Positions 7,241 to 14,085 of a stretch of DNA of 15,465 bases are shown piece after piece; within the stretch, counting starts at the first letter, position 1, and each line of letters opens with the position of its first letter. Origin of the DNA: an uncultured Clostridia bacterium (GTDB taxonomy: Bacteria; Bacillota; Clostridia; TANB77; CAG-508); assembly GCA_934167435.1 (NCBI GenBank), contig CAKPKZ010000027.1:1-15465 (forward strand), given 5' to 3'. A program made the position numbers and the translations under genes. Below the pieces are notes generated by a model that did not search any database, had not been told where the DNA came from, and saw only the letters and a program-made list of their open reading frames with translations.

Positions 7241-8099
7241 GTAGAGGGTAGAAATTTAAAAAGGATTGATTTAATAAATAAAACTTATGAAAATTTAAAA
7301 AATAATGGACTTATTATAAAACATAAACTAGGAAAGAAAACTGTAGATTATTTTAATGTAATAAAAAAGGTAGATGAAAATGATATTTATGATGTAATAT
7401 TTATAGTTTCAAGATTTTCATCTTTAGATAGTATTGTTCCAATTGTTGAAAATAATAAAAGTAAAAATATAGTATCTGTGGGTAACAATATGTCTGTAGA
7501 AAAATATATGGATATAAAAAATAAAAATGTATTATTTGCATTCTTTATGGCTGCTGGCAAAAAATGTGATGGATATATAGATTCAATTTGTTTAAATAAA
7601 ATTGAAATTGGAAGAGTAGATGGAAAAGATATAAGCAATGAATTTATAAAATCTATATTTAAAGAAACAAAAATTAAAGTAGTAATAGAAAACAAAATGA
7701 ACGATTATCTTAAAGCACATGCCTGTGCTGTTCTTCCGCTTGTATTTGCAAGCTATAAAGTAAATGGTAATTTAAAGTTACTAAAAAGATAAGGAATATT
7801 CTTTATTAATTATGGATACGATTATTGAAGGTTATGATGTGCTTAAAAAATTAGGGTATGAAATACTTCCTAAAGGTGAATATGAAAATTGCGTTAATAA
7901 AAAAAATTTATGTGCATTCATTTATAGATTTATGTTTTCTAATTTTATAGGAAAAATGTGTATATCAGATCATGCAATGAGCGCTAAGGAAGAGTTTATA
8001 CTTCTAGAAAATGAATTTGAAAAGTTAAAGGAAAAATCAAAACTTGAAACTAAAGTATATGATAAGCTAAAATTGGAATTGCTAAATTATAAAGATTAG
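7241..8099 (+). pseudogene. ketopantoate reductase (ApbA/PanE) family pseudogene
   Basis: The PanE/ApbA family reduces 2-dehydropantoate or similar oxoacids with NADPH. The recognisable reading starts near 7241 without a start codon and runs through VDYFNVIKKVDEND, YDVIFIVSRFSSLDSIV, KSKNIVSVGNNMS and NVLFAFFMAAGK to KMNDYLKAHACAVLPLVFA, ending prematurely at 7792. The same protein continues one frame over from about 7788 (LLIMDTIIEGYDVLKKLGYEILP, later CISDHAMSAKEE) to the stop at 8099. Skipping one A in the AAAAA run at 7783-7787 joins the two. Two defects are therefore seen: loss of the first 30 or so residues carrying GxGxxG, and a one-base insertion. The missing NADPH loop makes a working enzyme unlikely even if the frameshift is a read error. 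Confidence 0.85.
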
Positions 8100-8141
8100 T
8101 TTATTAAAATAATAAAATAGTAAATTATTGTTATAATTATT

Positions 8142-8468
8142 ATGGGGGTGATACAAATAAGTTATTGGTATATTTGGTTAATAATACTGATTTTTTGTAT
8201 TATTATTCCAAGAAGAAATAAATTATATTTAGAAATATTAAAAAGAAAAAAGAAAGGTAGGAAAAGGAAAATGCCACAAGAATTAATTAAAGAGTTTATA
8301 GGGAAAGTTTGTACAATTATATTGTTCAATGAATCTTTTGGAATACAAGGAAAAATTGTTGCAATAGAAGATAATTGGATAAAAGTTGAGGAAAAAAATA
8401 AAGTTAGACTTATTAATGGAGATATGATAAGAGATATATCAATAGCACCAGATAAATATCAAAAGTAA
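8142..8468 (+). CDS. small protein: N-terminal TM segment plus a small beta-barrel-like domain
   Basis: A protein of up to 108 residues. The first part is a hydrophobic helix (SYWYIWLIILIFCIIIP, about 7-23) followed by a very basic stretch (KRKKKGRKRK). The second, MPQELIKEFIGKVCTII to IAPDKYQK (44-108), has the look of a small Sm/LSm-like barrel (GxxCTIILFN...GIQGKIVAIEDNWIKVEE), as in small clostridial proteins annotated only as DUFs. The start is unclear. ATG 8142 has no Shine-Dalgarno. GGGGGTG (8144-8150) is well placed for a start at 8157, which is ATA in frame. ATG 8270 has AGGAAAAGGAAA just before it and would make the barrel alone (65 residues). It may be two fused or overlapping small genes. 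Confidence 0.55.
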   Translation: MGVIQISYWYIWLIILIFCIIIPRRNKLYLEILKRKKKGRKRKMPQELIKEFIGKVCTIILFNESFGIQGKIVAIEDNWIKVEEKNKVRLINGDMIRDISIAPDKYQK

Positions 8469-8546
8469 ATTTTAAATTATAACATATTATAGTAATATAC
8501 CTTTCAAGAACAAATGAAAATTAATTAAAAAGGAGGAAATTTATCT

Positions 8547-8927
8547 ATGGAAAAGCAAACAGCAGGAAGAGAAAATTTAGGAGAGTTAGCACCTAAATTT
8601 GCGGAATTAAATGATGATGTATTATTTTGAGAAATATGGTCAAGGGAGGATAAAATGTCATTAAGAGATAGAAGTATGATAACAATATCAGCTTTAATGG
8701 CACAAGGATTATTTCCACAATTAAAATCACATTTTATACTAGGAAAAAAGCATGGGATAACAAAACAAGAAGATGTTGTAACAATTCCAGCCAATGTCAA
8801 ACATTGGCACGGGGCAACAGCTAAGTCTTGGTTTAGCCATATTGCTGTTGAGGTACCAGGAGAAAATACATCAAATGAATGGTGCGAAAAGGTTACAGAT
8901 GAGGAATATAATAAATTACCAGAATAA
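8547..8927 (+). pseudogene. carboxymuconolactone decarboxylase-cupin fusion, broken
   Basis: An AAGGAGG site leads to ATG 8547 and the frame begins like clostridial CMD-family proteins (TAGRENLGELAPKFAELNDD). At 8628-8630 an in-frame TGA replaces what I expect to be a Gly codon (VLF-stop-EIWSREDK); GGA to TGA is a single change. The same frame continues through SLRDRSMITISALMAQGL, then jumps from GKKHGITKQE directly to DVVTIPANVKHWHG, the second half of a cupin domain, and ends EEYNKLPE at 8925. The end of the CMD domain and the start of the cupin, present between these points in full-length fusions, are gone without a frame change. ATG 8655 cannot rescue a full domain. Confidence 0.85.
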
Positions 8928-8980
8928 AAAAGATCTGTTTTTTAGAAAGCGTAGATAAAATATTAATTAGTATTTAAATA

Positions 8981-9008
8981 TTGCAGAAATGATATACCAA
9001 AATATAAT
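8981..9008 (+). promoter_or_regulatory. promoter of fbp
   Basis: TTGCAG (8981-8986), a 16-base spacer and a perfect TATAAT (9003-9008). The start is expected near 9015, which leaves room for AAGGAGG (9026-9032) and supports ATG 9039 as the fbp start. Confidence 0.65.
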
Positions 9009-9038
9009 TTCATAATGTATATTTCAAGGAGGATGTTG

Positions 9039-11009
9039 ATGAAAAATTATAGTGATGAAGAAATAAAATATTTAAGTTTATTGGCAAAGGAATTTCCAAC
9101 AATACAAGACGTTTGTACAGAAATAATAAATTTAAAAGCCATTTTAAACCTGCCTAAAGCAACTGAACATTTTTTAAGTGATTTACACGGCGAATATGAA
9201 TCATTTCTACATATATTAAAAAATGCATCTGGTGTTATAAAATCTAAAATAGACGAATTATACGAAAATTCAATGACTAATAGTGAGAGAAAAAAATTAG
9301 CAACATTAATTTATTATCCTGAAGAAAAATTAGAACTTATAAAAAAAGAAGAGAAGGAATTAAAAGAATTTTATAAAATAACATTATATCATTTAATAGA
9401 AGTATGCAAAATGCTTTCTTCAAAATATAGTAGATCAAAAGTTAGAAAAGCTATGCCAAAAGAGTACGAATACATAATAGAAGAACTTTTAAATACAAAT
9501 GCAAACGAAAATGATAAAGAATATTATTATGAACAAATAATAGAAAGTATAATTTCTTTAGACAGAGCAGATGCATTTATTATTGCAATAAGTAAACTAA
9601 TTCAAAGATTAGCAGTAGATCATTTACATATAATTGGTGATATATATGATAGAGGACCAGGACCACATATAATAATGGAAAAACTTAGAAATTATCATTC
9701 AATAGATATAGAATGGGGAAATCATGACATAGTTTGGATGGGAGCAGCAAGTGGAAGTCCTGCATGTATTTTAAATGTTATTCGTATATGTGCAAGATAT
9801 AATAATTTAGATATTTTGGAAGACGGATATGGAATAAATATTAGAACAATAACAGAATTTGCAATGGAAGAATACCAAAATGAAAAATCAGAAGAATTTA
9901 AACCACATGTAGCCAAAAATACTAAAATATCAGATGCTGATGTTGATTTATTAACAAAGATACAAAAAGCAGTTGCTATAATGCAATTTAAAGTAGAAGC
10001 TCAAATTATAAAAAATCATCCTGAATATAACATGGAAAATAGACTATTATTAGATAAAATAAATTATAAAAAAGGAACGATAAAGATAAAAAATAAAGAA
10101 TATAAACTAAAAGATACATATTTTCCAACTATAAATGAAGAAAATCCTTATGAATTAACACAAAGAGAAAAAGAGGTAATTGAAAAGCTTGTGCGTTGTT
10201 TTAAAAATAGCGAAAAATTGCAAAAACATATTAAATTTTTGTATACAAGAGGAAGCTTATATAAAATATACAACGAAAATCTGTTAATTCATGGCTGTAT
10301 ATTAATGGATGAAAAAGGTGAGTTTAAAGAAATAAATATAGATAATAAAATACTAAAAGGAAAAGAATATTTTGATGCTATTGAAGTAATTGTAAGACAA
10401 GGATACTTTGCGGACGAGAATTCGGAAGAAAGGCAAAATGGTATGGACTTTTTGTGGTACTTATGGTGTGGAGAAAATTCTCCTATATTTTGTAAGGACT
10501 CTATGAAAACATTTGAAAGATATTTTATAGATGATAAAGAAACTTGGAAAGAAATAAAAAATCCATTTTATAAATTTGCACAAGACGAAGAGGTATGTAA
10601 AAAGATTTTTAAAGAATTTGGTATAAATGAGAATAATGGACACATTATTTGTGGGCATATGCCAGTTAAATTCAAGGAAGGTGAAAATCCTATAAAGGCA
10701 TCTGGAAAATTATTAATGATAGATGGAGGACTTTCAAAATCATATCAAGAAACCACTGGAATTGCTGGATATACACTTATATTTAATTCTTATGGATTAG
10801 TACTTGCTGCACATGAAAAATTTAGCTCAACTGAGGATGCCATTGTTCAGGAAACAGATTTATATTCTTCAGTACAAATAGTAGAAAAAGTTGAAAGAAA
10901 GAGAATAAAAGATACAGATATAGGAAAACAATTAAATGAACAAATAAATGATTTAAACAAATTGTTACAAGCTTATCAGACAGGTATATTAAAACAGAAA
11001 ATTGTATAA
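9039..11009 (+). CDS. fbp: fructose-1,6-bisphosphatase, class III (Bacillota type)
   Basis: Cytosolic gluconeogenic enzyme that hydrolyses fructose-1,6-bisphosphate to fructose-6-phosphate. It belongs to the metallophosphoesterase-fold class found in Bacillota; 656 residues is the normal size. Metal-binding motifs are intact: SDLHGE (47-52), GDIYDRG (200-206), WGNHD (226-230), then HGCILMD in the middle, GHMPVKFKEGENP and LLMIDGGLSKSYQETTGIAGYTL near the C-terminus. In-frame ATGs at 9015, 9033 and 9039 exist. AAGGAGG at 9026-9032 sits six bases before 9039 but touches 9033 and lies downstream of 9015, so 9039 is preferred. It is flanked by a decayed region and an accessory region but is itself undamaged, consistent with a selected core gene. 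No strong terminator follows. Confidence 0.97.
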   Translation: MKNYSDEEIKYLSLLAKEFPTIQDVCTEIINLKAILNLPKATEHFLSDLHGEYESFLHILKNASGVIKSKIDELYENSMTNSERKKLATLIYYPEEKLELIKKEEKELKEFYKITLYHLIEVCKMLSSKYSRSKVRKAMPKEYEYIIEELLNTNANENDKEYYYEQIIESIISLDRADAFIIAISKLIQRLAVDHLHIIGDIYDRGPGPHIIMEKLRNYHSIDIEWGNHDIVWMGAASGSPACILNVIRICARYNNLDILEDGYGINIRTITEFAMEEYQNEKSEEFKPHVAKNTKISDADVDLLTKIQKAVAIMQFKVEAQIIKNHPEYNMENRLLLDKINYKKGTIKIKNKEYKLKDTYFPTINEENPYELTQREKEVIEKLVRCFKNSEKLQKHIKFLYTRGSLYKIYNENLLIHGCILMDEKGEFKEINIDNKILKGKEYFDAIEVIVRQGYFADENSEERQNGMDFLWYLWCGENSPIFCKDSMKTFERYFIDDKETWKEIKNPFYKFAQDEEVCKKIFKEFGINENNGHIICGHMPVKFKEGENPIKASGKLLMIDGGLSKSYQETTGIAGYTLIFNSYGLVLAAHEKFSSTEDAIVQETDLYSSVQIVEKVERKRIKDTDIGKQLNEQINDLNKLLQAYQTGILKQKIV

Positions 11010-11025
11010 AAACATTTGAAAAAAT

Positions 11026-11054
11026 TTGCTAAAATTATGTAAGGATGATATAAT
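11026..11054 (+). promoter_or_regulatory. promoter of the cupin-like gene
   Basis: TTGCTA (11026-11031), a 17-base spacer and a perfect TATAAT (11049-11054), with a start expected near 11061, about 38 bases before the ATG. Confidence 0.7.
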
Positions 11055-11098
11055 TATTACGTAAGCCAAGGTATTTGCAAATATTAGGAGGTAGAAAT

Positions 11099-11491
11099 AT
11101 GAGCAAGATAATTAAGACAATTGAGCTTCCAGAAGAATTTATCGCTGGAACAGCCGAAGAAAGTGCTTATCGGTACAGAGGACCAGGTGTAAACAAAACT
11201 ACACTTGAAGGTATTGATGAAATACAGTATCTGGAGATATCACCTTTTACGTGCATAAAGATGCACGAACATGACAAGCAATGGGAAGTATATGTAAATC
11301 TTTCCCGAAAGACTGCTTATGTATGTCTTATAGGTGAGAAGCATGAGCTTGTAAACCACAGAAAAGAAAGAATGGTTGTCATGGCGATTAAAGGTCATAT
11401 CAATTATTCATATCAAGACCTTGCAAAATTTTTCTGTGATTTGGGCTTTTCAGTACGCCATGGTTCTCTGGAGGTAACTAACAAATCCTAA
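11099..11491 (+). CDS. divergent cupin-like hypothetical protein
   Basis: A 130-residue soluble protein, monocistronic, with its own promoter, AGGAGGT (11086-11092) six bases upstream of the start, and a strong terminator. I do not recognise the family by name. It shows one cupin-like motif: FTCIKMHEHDKQWEVYVN (50-67) with His56, His58 and Glu63 in H-x-H-x4-E spacing, the first metal-binding motif of cupins. The second cupin motif is not clear. After the motif the chain reads as beta strands (TAYVCLIGEKHELV, ERMVVMAIKGHINYSY). Its base composition is visibly less AT-extreme than fbp, as in the converging alphaCTD gene, which suggests acquisition by transfer. Metal binding is inferred from the motif only. 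Confidence 0.7.
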   Translation: MSKIIKTIELPEEFIAGTAEESAYRYRGPGVNKTTLEGIDEIQYLEISPFTCIKMHEHDKQWEVYVNLSRKTAYVCLIGEKHELVNHRKERMVVMAIKGHINYSYQDLAKFFCDLGFSVRHGSLEVTNKS

Positions 11492-11517
11492 TAGCAGGAG
11501 ACCGAAAATTCGGACCA

Positions 11518-11560
11518 AAGGTGGTACAGTATTTAACTATGCTGTACCACCTTACTTTAT
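11518..11560 (+). terminator. intrinsic terminator of the cupin-like gene
   Basis: AAGGTGGTACAG (11518-11529) pairs perfectly with CTGTACCACCTT (11542-11553), a 12-bp stem with a 12-base loop, followed by ACTTTATAT. A separate short palindrome, CCGAAAATTCGG, lies at 11502-11513. Confidence 0.75.
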
Positions 11561-11616
11561 ATCTAATATAATTCTTTTTATATTGATTAATAATTAATAA
11601 TATCCATAAACGGTGG

Positions 11617-11645
11617 AGGGGCACATCAATGCAATGTGCCCCTTT
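11617..11645. terminator. GC-rich hairpin between convergent genes
   Basis: AGGGGCACAT (11617-11626) and ATGTGCCCCT (11634-11643) form a perfect 10-bp stem with a 7-base loop, eight bases beyond the stop of the minus-strand alphaCTD gene. U-tracts are poor on both strands (TTTAAAAT on plus, CCACCG on minus). It may terminate, protect the 3' end, or act as a transcript barrier. Confidence 0.55.
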
Positions 11646-11652
11646 AAAATCA

Positions 11653-12393
11653 TTACCATTTTTCACTATACTTTTGAATCAATTGCACAAATCTCAAGAG
11701 CTCCTGGTACGTATTTGTCTGTTTGCCCAAATGACGACATGACTCTGTTACATCCTCAATAATTGTTGCTTTTGCTAAATCCAGATTAATTGTCTCAGCG
11801 TCGAGCAATTCTTTCATTTTAGGATACTCACCATTCAGAATCCTTTGTAAAAAAATTATGCCTATAATGCCCCTACCTTCATCTAAAGCTTTCTTAATGT
11901 GGATAATACCCATTCTGTACCAATTTGGGAATTGACCGTATCGTCCTAATGTATTAAACATAATGCCTTCTTCCCTTGCTTTTGTACGAATACTAGCATA
12001 TGCCTCAATGGCTGGAAGAAGTTTCTTAGACATTTCAAAATCGGAAACTTGTGCCGTTTTCCTAGTTTCTGCGTCAGCAGCAACCAGTTTTTTGATTTTA
12101 TCCATAATTTCTTCATAAGGCTTTTTGCCGAAATTTCGAAATTGCATAAGTTTTTCCTCTGACAACGCTAAAAGTTCTCCTGCAGTGTTAATGCCTGCAC
12201 GTTTTAGACAGTTATACGAAAAAGCACTAAGATTCATGTCTTCAAGACTCGTACAGAAGATGGGATTTGACGTGGTAGACTCTACTTCCTTACTCCCTTT
12301 AATAAGAGCAACTTCTTTTTTTAGCTCTTGCAAATCCTCTTCAATAATAGCAATTTTAGCTTCGAGCCGTGTCAGTCTTTCTTCATTTTTCAT
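11653..12393 (-). CDS. orphan RNA polymerase alphaCTD-like domain protein
   Basis: A 246-residue cytosolic protein in three parts. Residues 1-32 are a heptad-like coiled coil (LTRLEAKIAIIEEDLQELKK). Residues about 46-104 match the RNA polymerase alpha C-terminal domain: LEDMNLSAFSYNCLKRAGIN (50-69), LLALSEEKLMQFRNFGKKPYEEI, with Asn61, Cys62, Leu63, Lys64 and the N-x-GKK turn kept. The equivalent of E. coli Arg265, the main UP-element contact, is Phe58, and the Ser of GKKS is Pro92. Residues about 115-246 are helical and unrecognised (IKKALDEGRGIIGIIFLQRIL). GGAGGT lies nine bases before the ATG and a perfect -10 lies upstream. It may pair through its coiled coil and contact DNA, RNA polymerase or a regulator; the target is unknown. 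Composition resembles the converging cupin-like gene. Confidence 0.85.
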   Translation of the reverse strand: MKNEERLTRLEAKIAIIEEDLQELKKEVALIKGSKEVESTTSNPIFCTSLEDMNLSAFSYNCLKRAGINTAGELLALSEEKLMQFRNFGKKPYEEIMDKIKKLVAADAETRKTAQVSDFEMSKKLLPAIEAYASIRTKAREEGIMFNTLGRYGQFPNWYRMGIIHIKKALDEGRGIIGIIFLQRILNGEYPKMKELLDAETINLDLAKATIIEDVTESCRHLGKQTNTYQELLRFVQLIQKYSEKW

Positions 12394-12500
12394 AATGATT
12401 TTACCTCCAATTAATAATTATTAATTTAGACTATTACCTTGCCTAAAATCATAGCTTTTTTTAGATAATAGACAAATATGAAATTTTCCCATACACATAG

Positions 12501-12529
12501 ATTATAACATATTATGTTAATTTATTCAA
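12501..12529 (-). promoter_or_regulatory. promoter of the alphaCTD-like gene
   Basis: On the minus strand: TTGAAT (12529-12524), a 17-base spacer and a perfect TATAAT (12506-12501). The transcript would have a leader of about 100 bases containing AT-rich palindromic sequence near 12407-12425. The remaining bases from 12430 to 12620 hold no gene that I can see. Confidence 0.7.
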
Positions 12530-12620
12530 CTTATATACTAGTTAACGTTATTGCATACAGCTTTATTGTCAGAAATAATAGATTTATGCTCTATTTGATA
12601 TTTTTCTGCTTCATCTACAA

Positions 12621-12722
12621 TTTAATGCTTGGAATGATAAGGAAAGAAAACAATTAAGACTATACAGAGAAAATAAAATTACAGCTGATGAATTATGTAA
12701 TTGGTTAGAAGAAAATAAATAA
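12621..12722 (+). pseudogene. C-terminal remnant of an unknown gene
   Basis: A protein-like frame without a start ends at TAA 12720: FNAWNDKERKQLRLYRENK then ITADELCNWLEENK. It looks like the amphipathic helical tail of a protein. Upstream codons to 12582 read as noise and are then closed by a TAG. I do not recognise the parent. Five to thirty bases later the next frame begins, as if the two had been adjacent genes. Confidence 0.45.
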
Positions 12723-12753
12723 AAGAATTAAAGTAATTACCACCACAGAATTA

Positions 12754-13026
12754 TTGATAGAAACGAAAGAACTATTATATGCTATTTTAAATAAATATGT
12801 GTTAAGCCAATCTCAAAAGAACAAATTAGCAGAATATTATAAATATTATGATGCTAAAATGGAAGAAGAAAAAGTCAAAAAGTATCAGAATGAAGGTTTA
12901 TTTAAAAGAAATAATGAAACAACAGAAGTCAAAGAAGAGAAAAAGAATGTTTCTTTAATTTCATATAAGGAAAATTTATTTACAAGATTTTTTAGGAGAA
13001 TAAAAGGACTATTTAAAAGATATTAG
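12754..13026 (+). CDS. hypothetical basic helical protein, start uncertain
   Basis: A 90-residue frame from TTG 12754 that I cannot name. Its first half is helical (KELLYAILNKYVLSQSQKNKLAEYYKYYDAKMEEEKVKKY), the middle is charged, and it ends in a basic amphipathic stretch (ENLFTRFFRRIKGLFKRY) that could touch membrane or nucleic acid. The protein-like reading extends upstream in frame to about 12730 (KVITTTELLIETKELL) without ATG or GTG and without a ribosome binding site, so the true start may be lost or may use a rare codon. A strong terminator follows directly, which argues that this was or is an expressed gene. Confidence 0.5.
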   Translation: MIETKELLYAILNKYVLSQSQKNKLAEYYKYYDAKMEEEKVKKYQNEGLFKRNNETTEVKEEKKNVSLISYKENLFTRFFRRIKGLFKRY

Positions 13027-13062
13027 GGATAGAGATTAAAGTTCTCTATCCCGTTCTTTTTC
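13026..13062 (+). terminator. intrinsic terminator
   Basis: GGGATAGAGA (13026-13035) and TCTCTATCCC (13043-13052) form a perfect 10-bp stem with a 7-base loop and the tail GTTCTTTTTC. It begins on the last base of the preceding stop codon. Confidence 0.85.
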
Positions 13063-13155
13063 ATAACTATTTTAATTAATAGGCTATACTGTATTAAAAA
13101 TATAATATTATTTTAACATAATTTTACCATAAGATCGATGAATAGACTGGTATAA

Positions 13156-13184
13156 TTGCAAATTATGTAAATATGTGTTATAAT
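13156..13184 (+). promoter_or_regulatory. promoter of the 13264 gene
   Basis: TTGCAA (13156-13161), a 17-base spacer and a perfect TATAAT (13179-13184). The start is expected near 13191, inside the palindrome described next. Confidence 0.75.
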
Positions 13185-13190
13185 ACCCTC

Positions 13191-13207
13191 ATATACACTA
13201 TGTATAT
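13191..13207. promoter_or_regulatory. operator-like palindrome at the transcription start
   Basis: ATATACA-CTA-TGTATAT is a perfect 7-bp inverted repeat with a 3-base centre, lying at about +1 to +17 of the predicted transcript. That position would allow a dimeric repressor to block initiation. A second hairpin, ATTTTCGC with GCGAAAAT (13206-13213 and 13223-13230), follows in the leader. Confidence 0.45.
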
Positions 13208-13263
13208 TTTCGCTTGGATAGTGCGAAAATAATCCAATAATAACTATAAAAGGAGAGATTTCT

Positions 13264-13716
13264 GTGTATCAAAACGAATTTACAAAGGCATCTTTTGAAC
13301 AAAGGGAAGCTATTAAAATGTTGACTGAAGCAGGAGAAAGTGCAGAAGTCAAAGAGCTTGTAATAAAATTATATTATAAGCCAATTCAAACACTTGCAAC
13401 ACGGTATGAATGTGTAAAAACATCTCGAGAAGAAGGTAATTTTGAAATTTTTAAGAAAATTGCTGATCTTTTAGCTGAAAAATTTAAGTACTATGTGCAA
13501 GACGGAAATGATGAATATGAATGCTGTGTATATTACGGTAGCTATGCATATGACTTTGAGTTTATCCTTTCACTTGCAAGATTTTACCAGAAGAACCAAG
13601 CATTATTTAAAGGACATTTTGATATCATACAAAGAATGTGTGAACCAGAAAAATATAATCGTCCCCATTGGGAAGATGTAAAAAAATTCTGGATAAAACA
13701 TACACTTAACTTGTAA
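13264..13716 (+). CDS. hypothetical helical protein, 150 residues
   Basis: Not recognised. It is a soluble, mostly helical protein of 150 residues starting at GTG 13264, with AAAGGAGAG at a good distance upstream. Notable stretches are a charged N-terminal helix (ASFEQREAIKMLTEAGESAE), AEKFKYYVQDGNDEYECCVYYGSYAYDFEF in the middle with adjacent Cys residues, and a Trp-rich end (PHWEDVKKFWIKH). It has no signal peptide or TM segment. It is isolated between a promoter with an operator-like palindrome and a strong terminator, so it seems to be a regulated single-gene unit. Codon use is less AT-extreme than the decayed genes around it. The open, undamaged frame among pseudogenes suggests it is maintained or recent. 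Confidence 0.7.
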   Translation: MYQNEFTKASFEQREAIKMLTEAGESAEVKELVIKLYYKPIQTLATRYECVKTSREEGNFEIFKKIADLLAEKFKYYVQDGNDEYECCVYYGSYAYDFEFILSLARFYQKNQALFKGHFDIIQRMCEPEKYNRPHWEDVKKFWIKHTLNL

Positions 13717-13726
13717 AAAACTATCC

Positions 13727-13765
13727 ACAAAAACGGGGAACATTAAGTTCACCGTTTTTGTATAT
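13727..13765. terminator. bidirectional terminator
   Basis: ACAAAAACGG (13727-13736) pairs with CCGTTTTTGT (13752-13761), and GAAC (13738-13741) pairs with GTTC (13747-13750) across one mismatch and a 5-base loop. The T-run within the 3' arm on plus, and the mirrored T-run on minus, allow termination in both directions. The decayed minus-strand gene ends at 13770, five bases beyond. Confidence 0.8.
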
Positions 13766-13769
13766 ATTA

Positions 13770-14069
13770 CTAAAGATTTATACAGTTTAATATCAATTTC
13801 AAACATTCACTAAATCCAAGTTTATAATATTTTTTATAGTAATATGCATGAACAAAATCAGAAGTATCTGAATAAGTATTAACTTTTTCAATTATATTAT
13901 TTTTAGTTTCTTCTGGTAAAATTTTCTAATGAATCTATAAAATTTTGAAAGTCCTTATTAATATTTGCTCTTGGAGAATCTAAAAATTTTCTATATTCTT
14001 TTGTTAGTTTTGCAATTTCTTCACTTTTGCATTAAATATTAAATTTAAAATATTTTCGTTATTTTTAAT
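13770..14069 (-). pseudogene. decayed small gene with lost start and two frameshifts
   Basis: Read on the minus strand, a protein of about 98 residues can be rebuilt: NNENILNLIFNAK, then SEEIAKLTKEYRKFLDSPRA, DKD-like FQNFIDSL, PEETKNNIIEKVNTYSD and FVHAYYYKKYYKLGFSECLK to a TAG at 13770. Three faults are visible: the expected ATG at 14069 is ATT behind an AAGGAAA site; one A seems missing in the run at 14025-14028; one T seems extra in the run at 13918-13921. The Y-x-A-Y-Y-Y-K-x-G-F tail is typical of small hypothetical proteins of Clostridia. Function unknown. Confidence 0.65.
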
Positions 14070-14085
14070 AATTATTAATTTCCTT

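Noticed and set aside
7387..7695. Minus-strand ORF of 102 codons
   Set aside because: It is a shadow of the PanE-family pseudogene, whose plus-strand text matches a known family.
8628..8630. TGA read as Gly (alternative genetic code, as in SR1/Gracilibacteria)
   Set aside because: Other genes here use GGA for Gly with no internal TGA, the YrdC gene ends in TGA, and the same gene also carries a deletion, so a nonsense mutation is simpler.
8923..8943. Terminator after the CMD-cupin remnant (CAGA/TCTG followed by T6)
   Set aside because: The stem is only 4 bp with a long A-rich loop, too weak to call.
9015..9038. Longer N-terminus for fructose-bisphosphatase from ATG 9015
   Set aside because: The AAGGAGG at 9026-9032 lies inside that extension and fits ATG 9039; 9015 is also the predicted transcription start.
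11518..11553. T-box-like GGTGGTAC sequence
   Set aside because: It is one arm of a perfect terminator hairpin behind a stop codon, with no specifier stem and no downstream tRNA-synthetase or amino acid gene.
12125..12424. Plus-strand ORF of 99 codons opposite the alphaCTD gene
   Set aside because: It is antisense to a gene with clear domain similarity, and has no ribosome binding site or recognisable protein text.
13493..13681. Second plus-strand ORF inside the 13264 gene
   Set aside because: Different frame, no ribosome binding site, fully contained in a longer frame with promoter and terminator.
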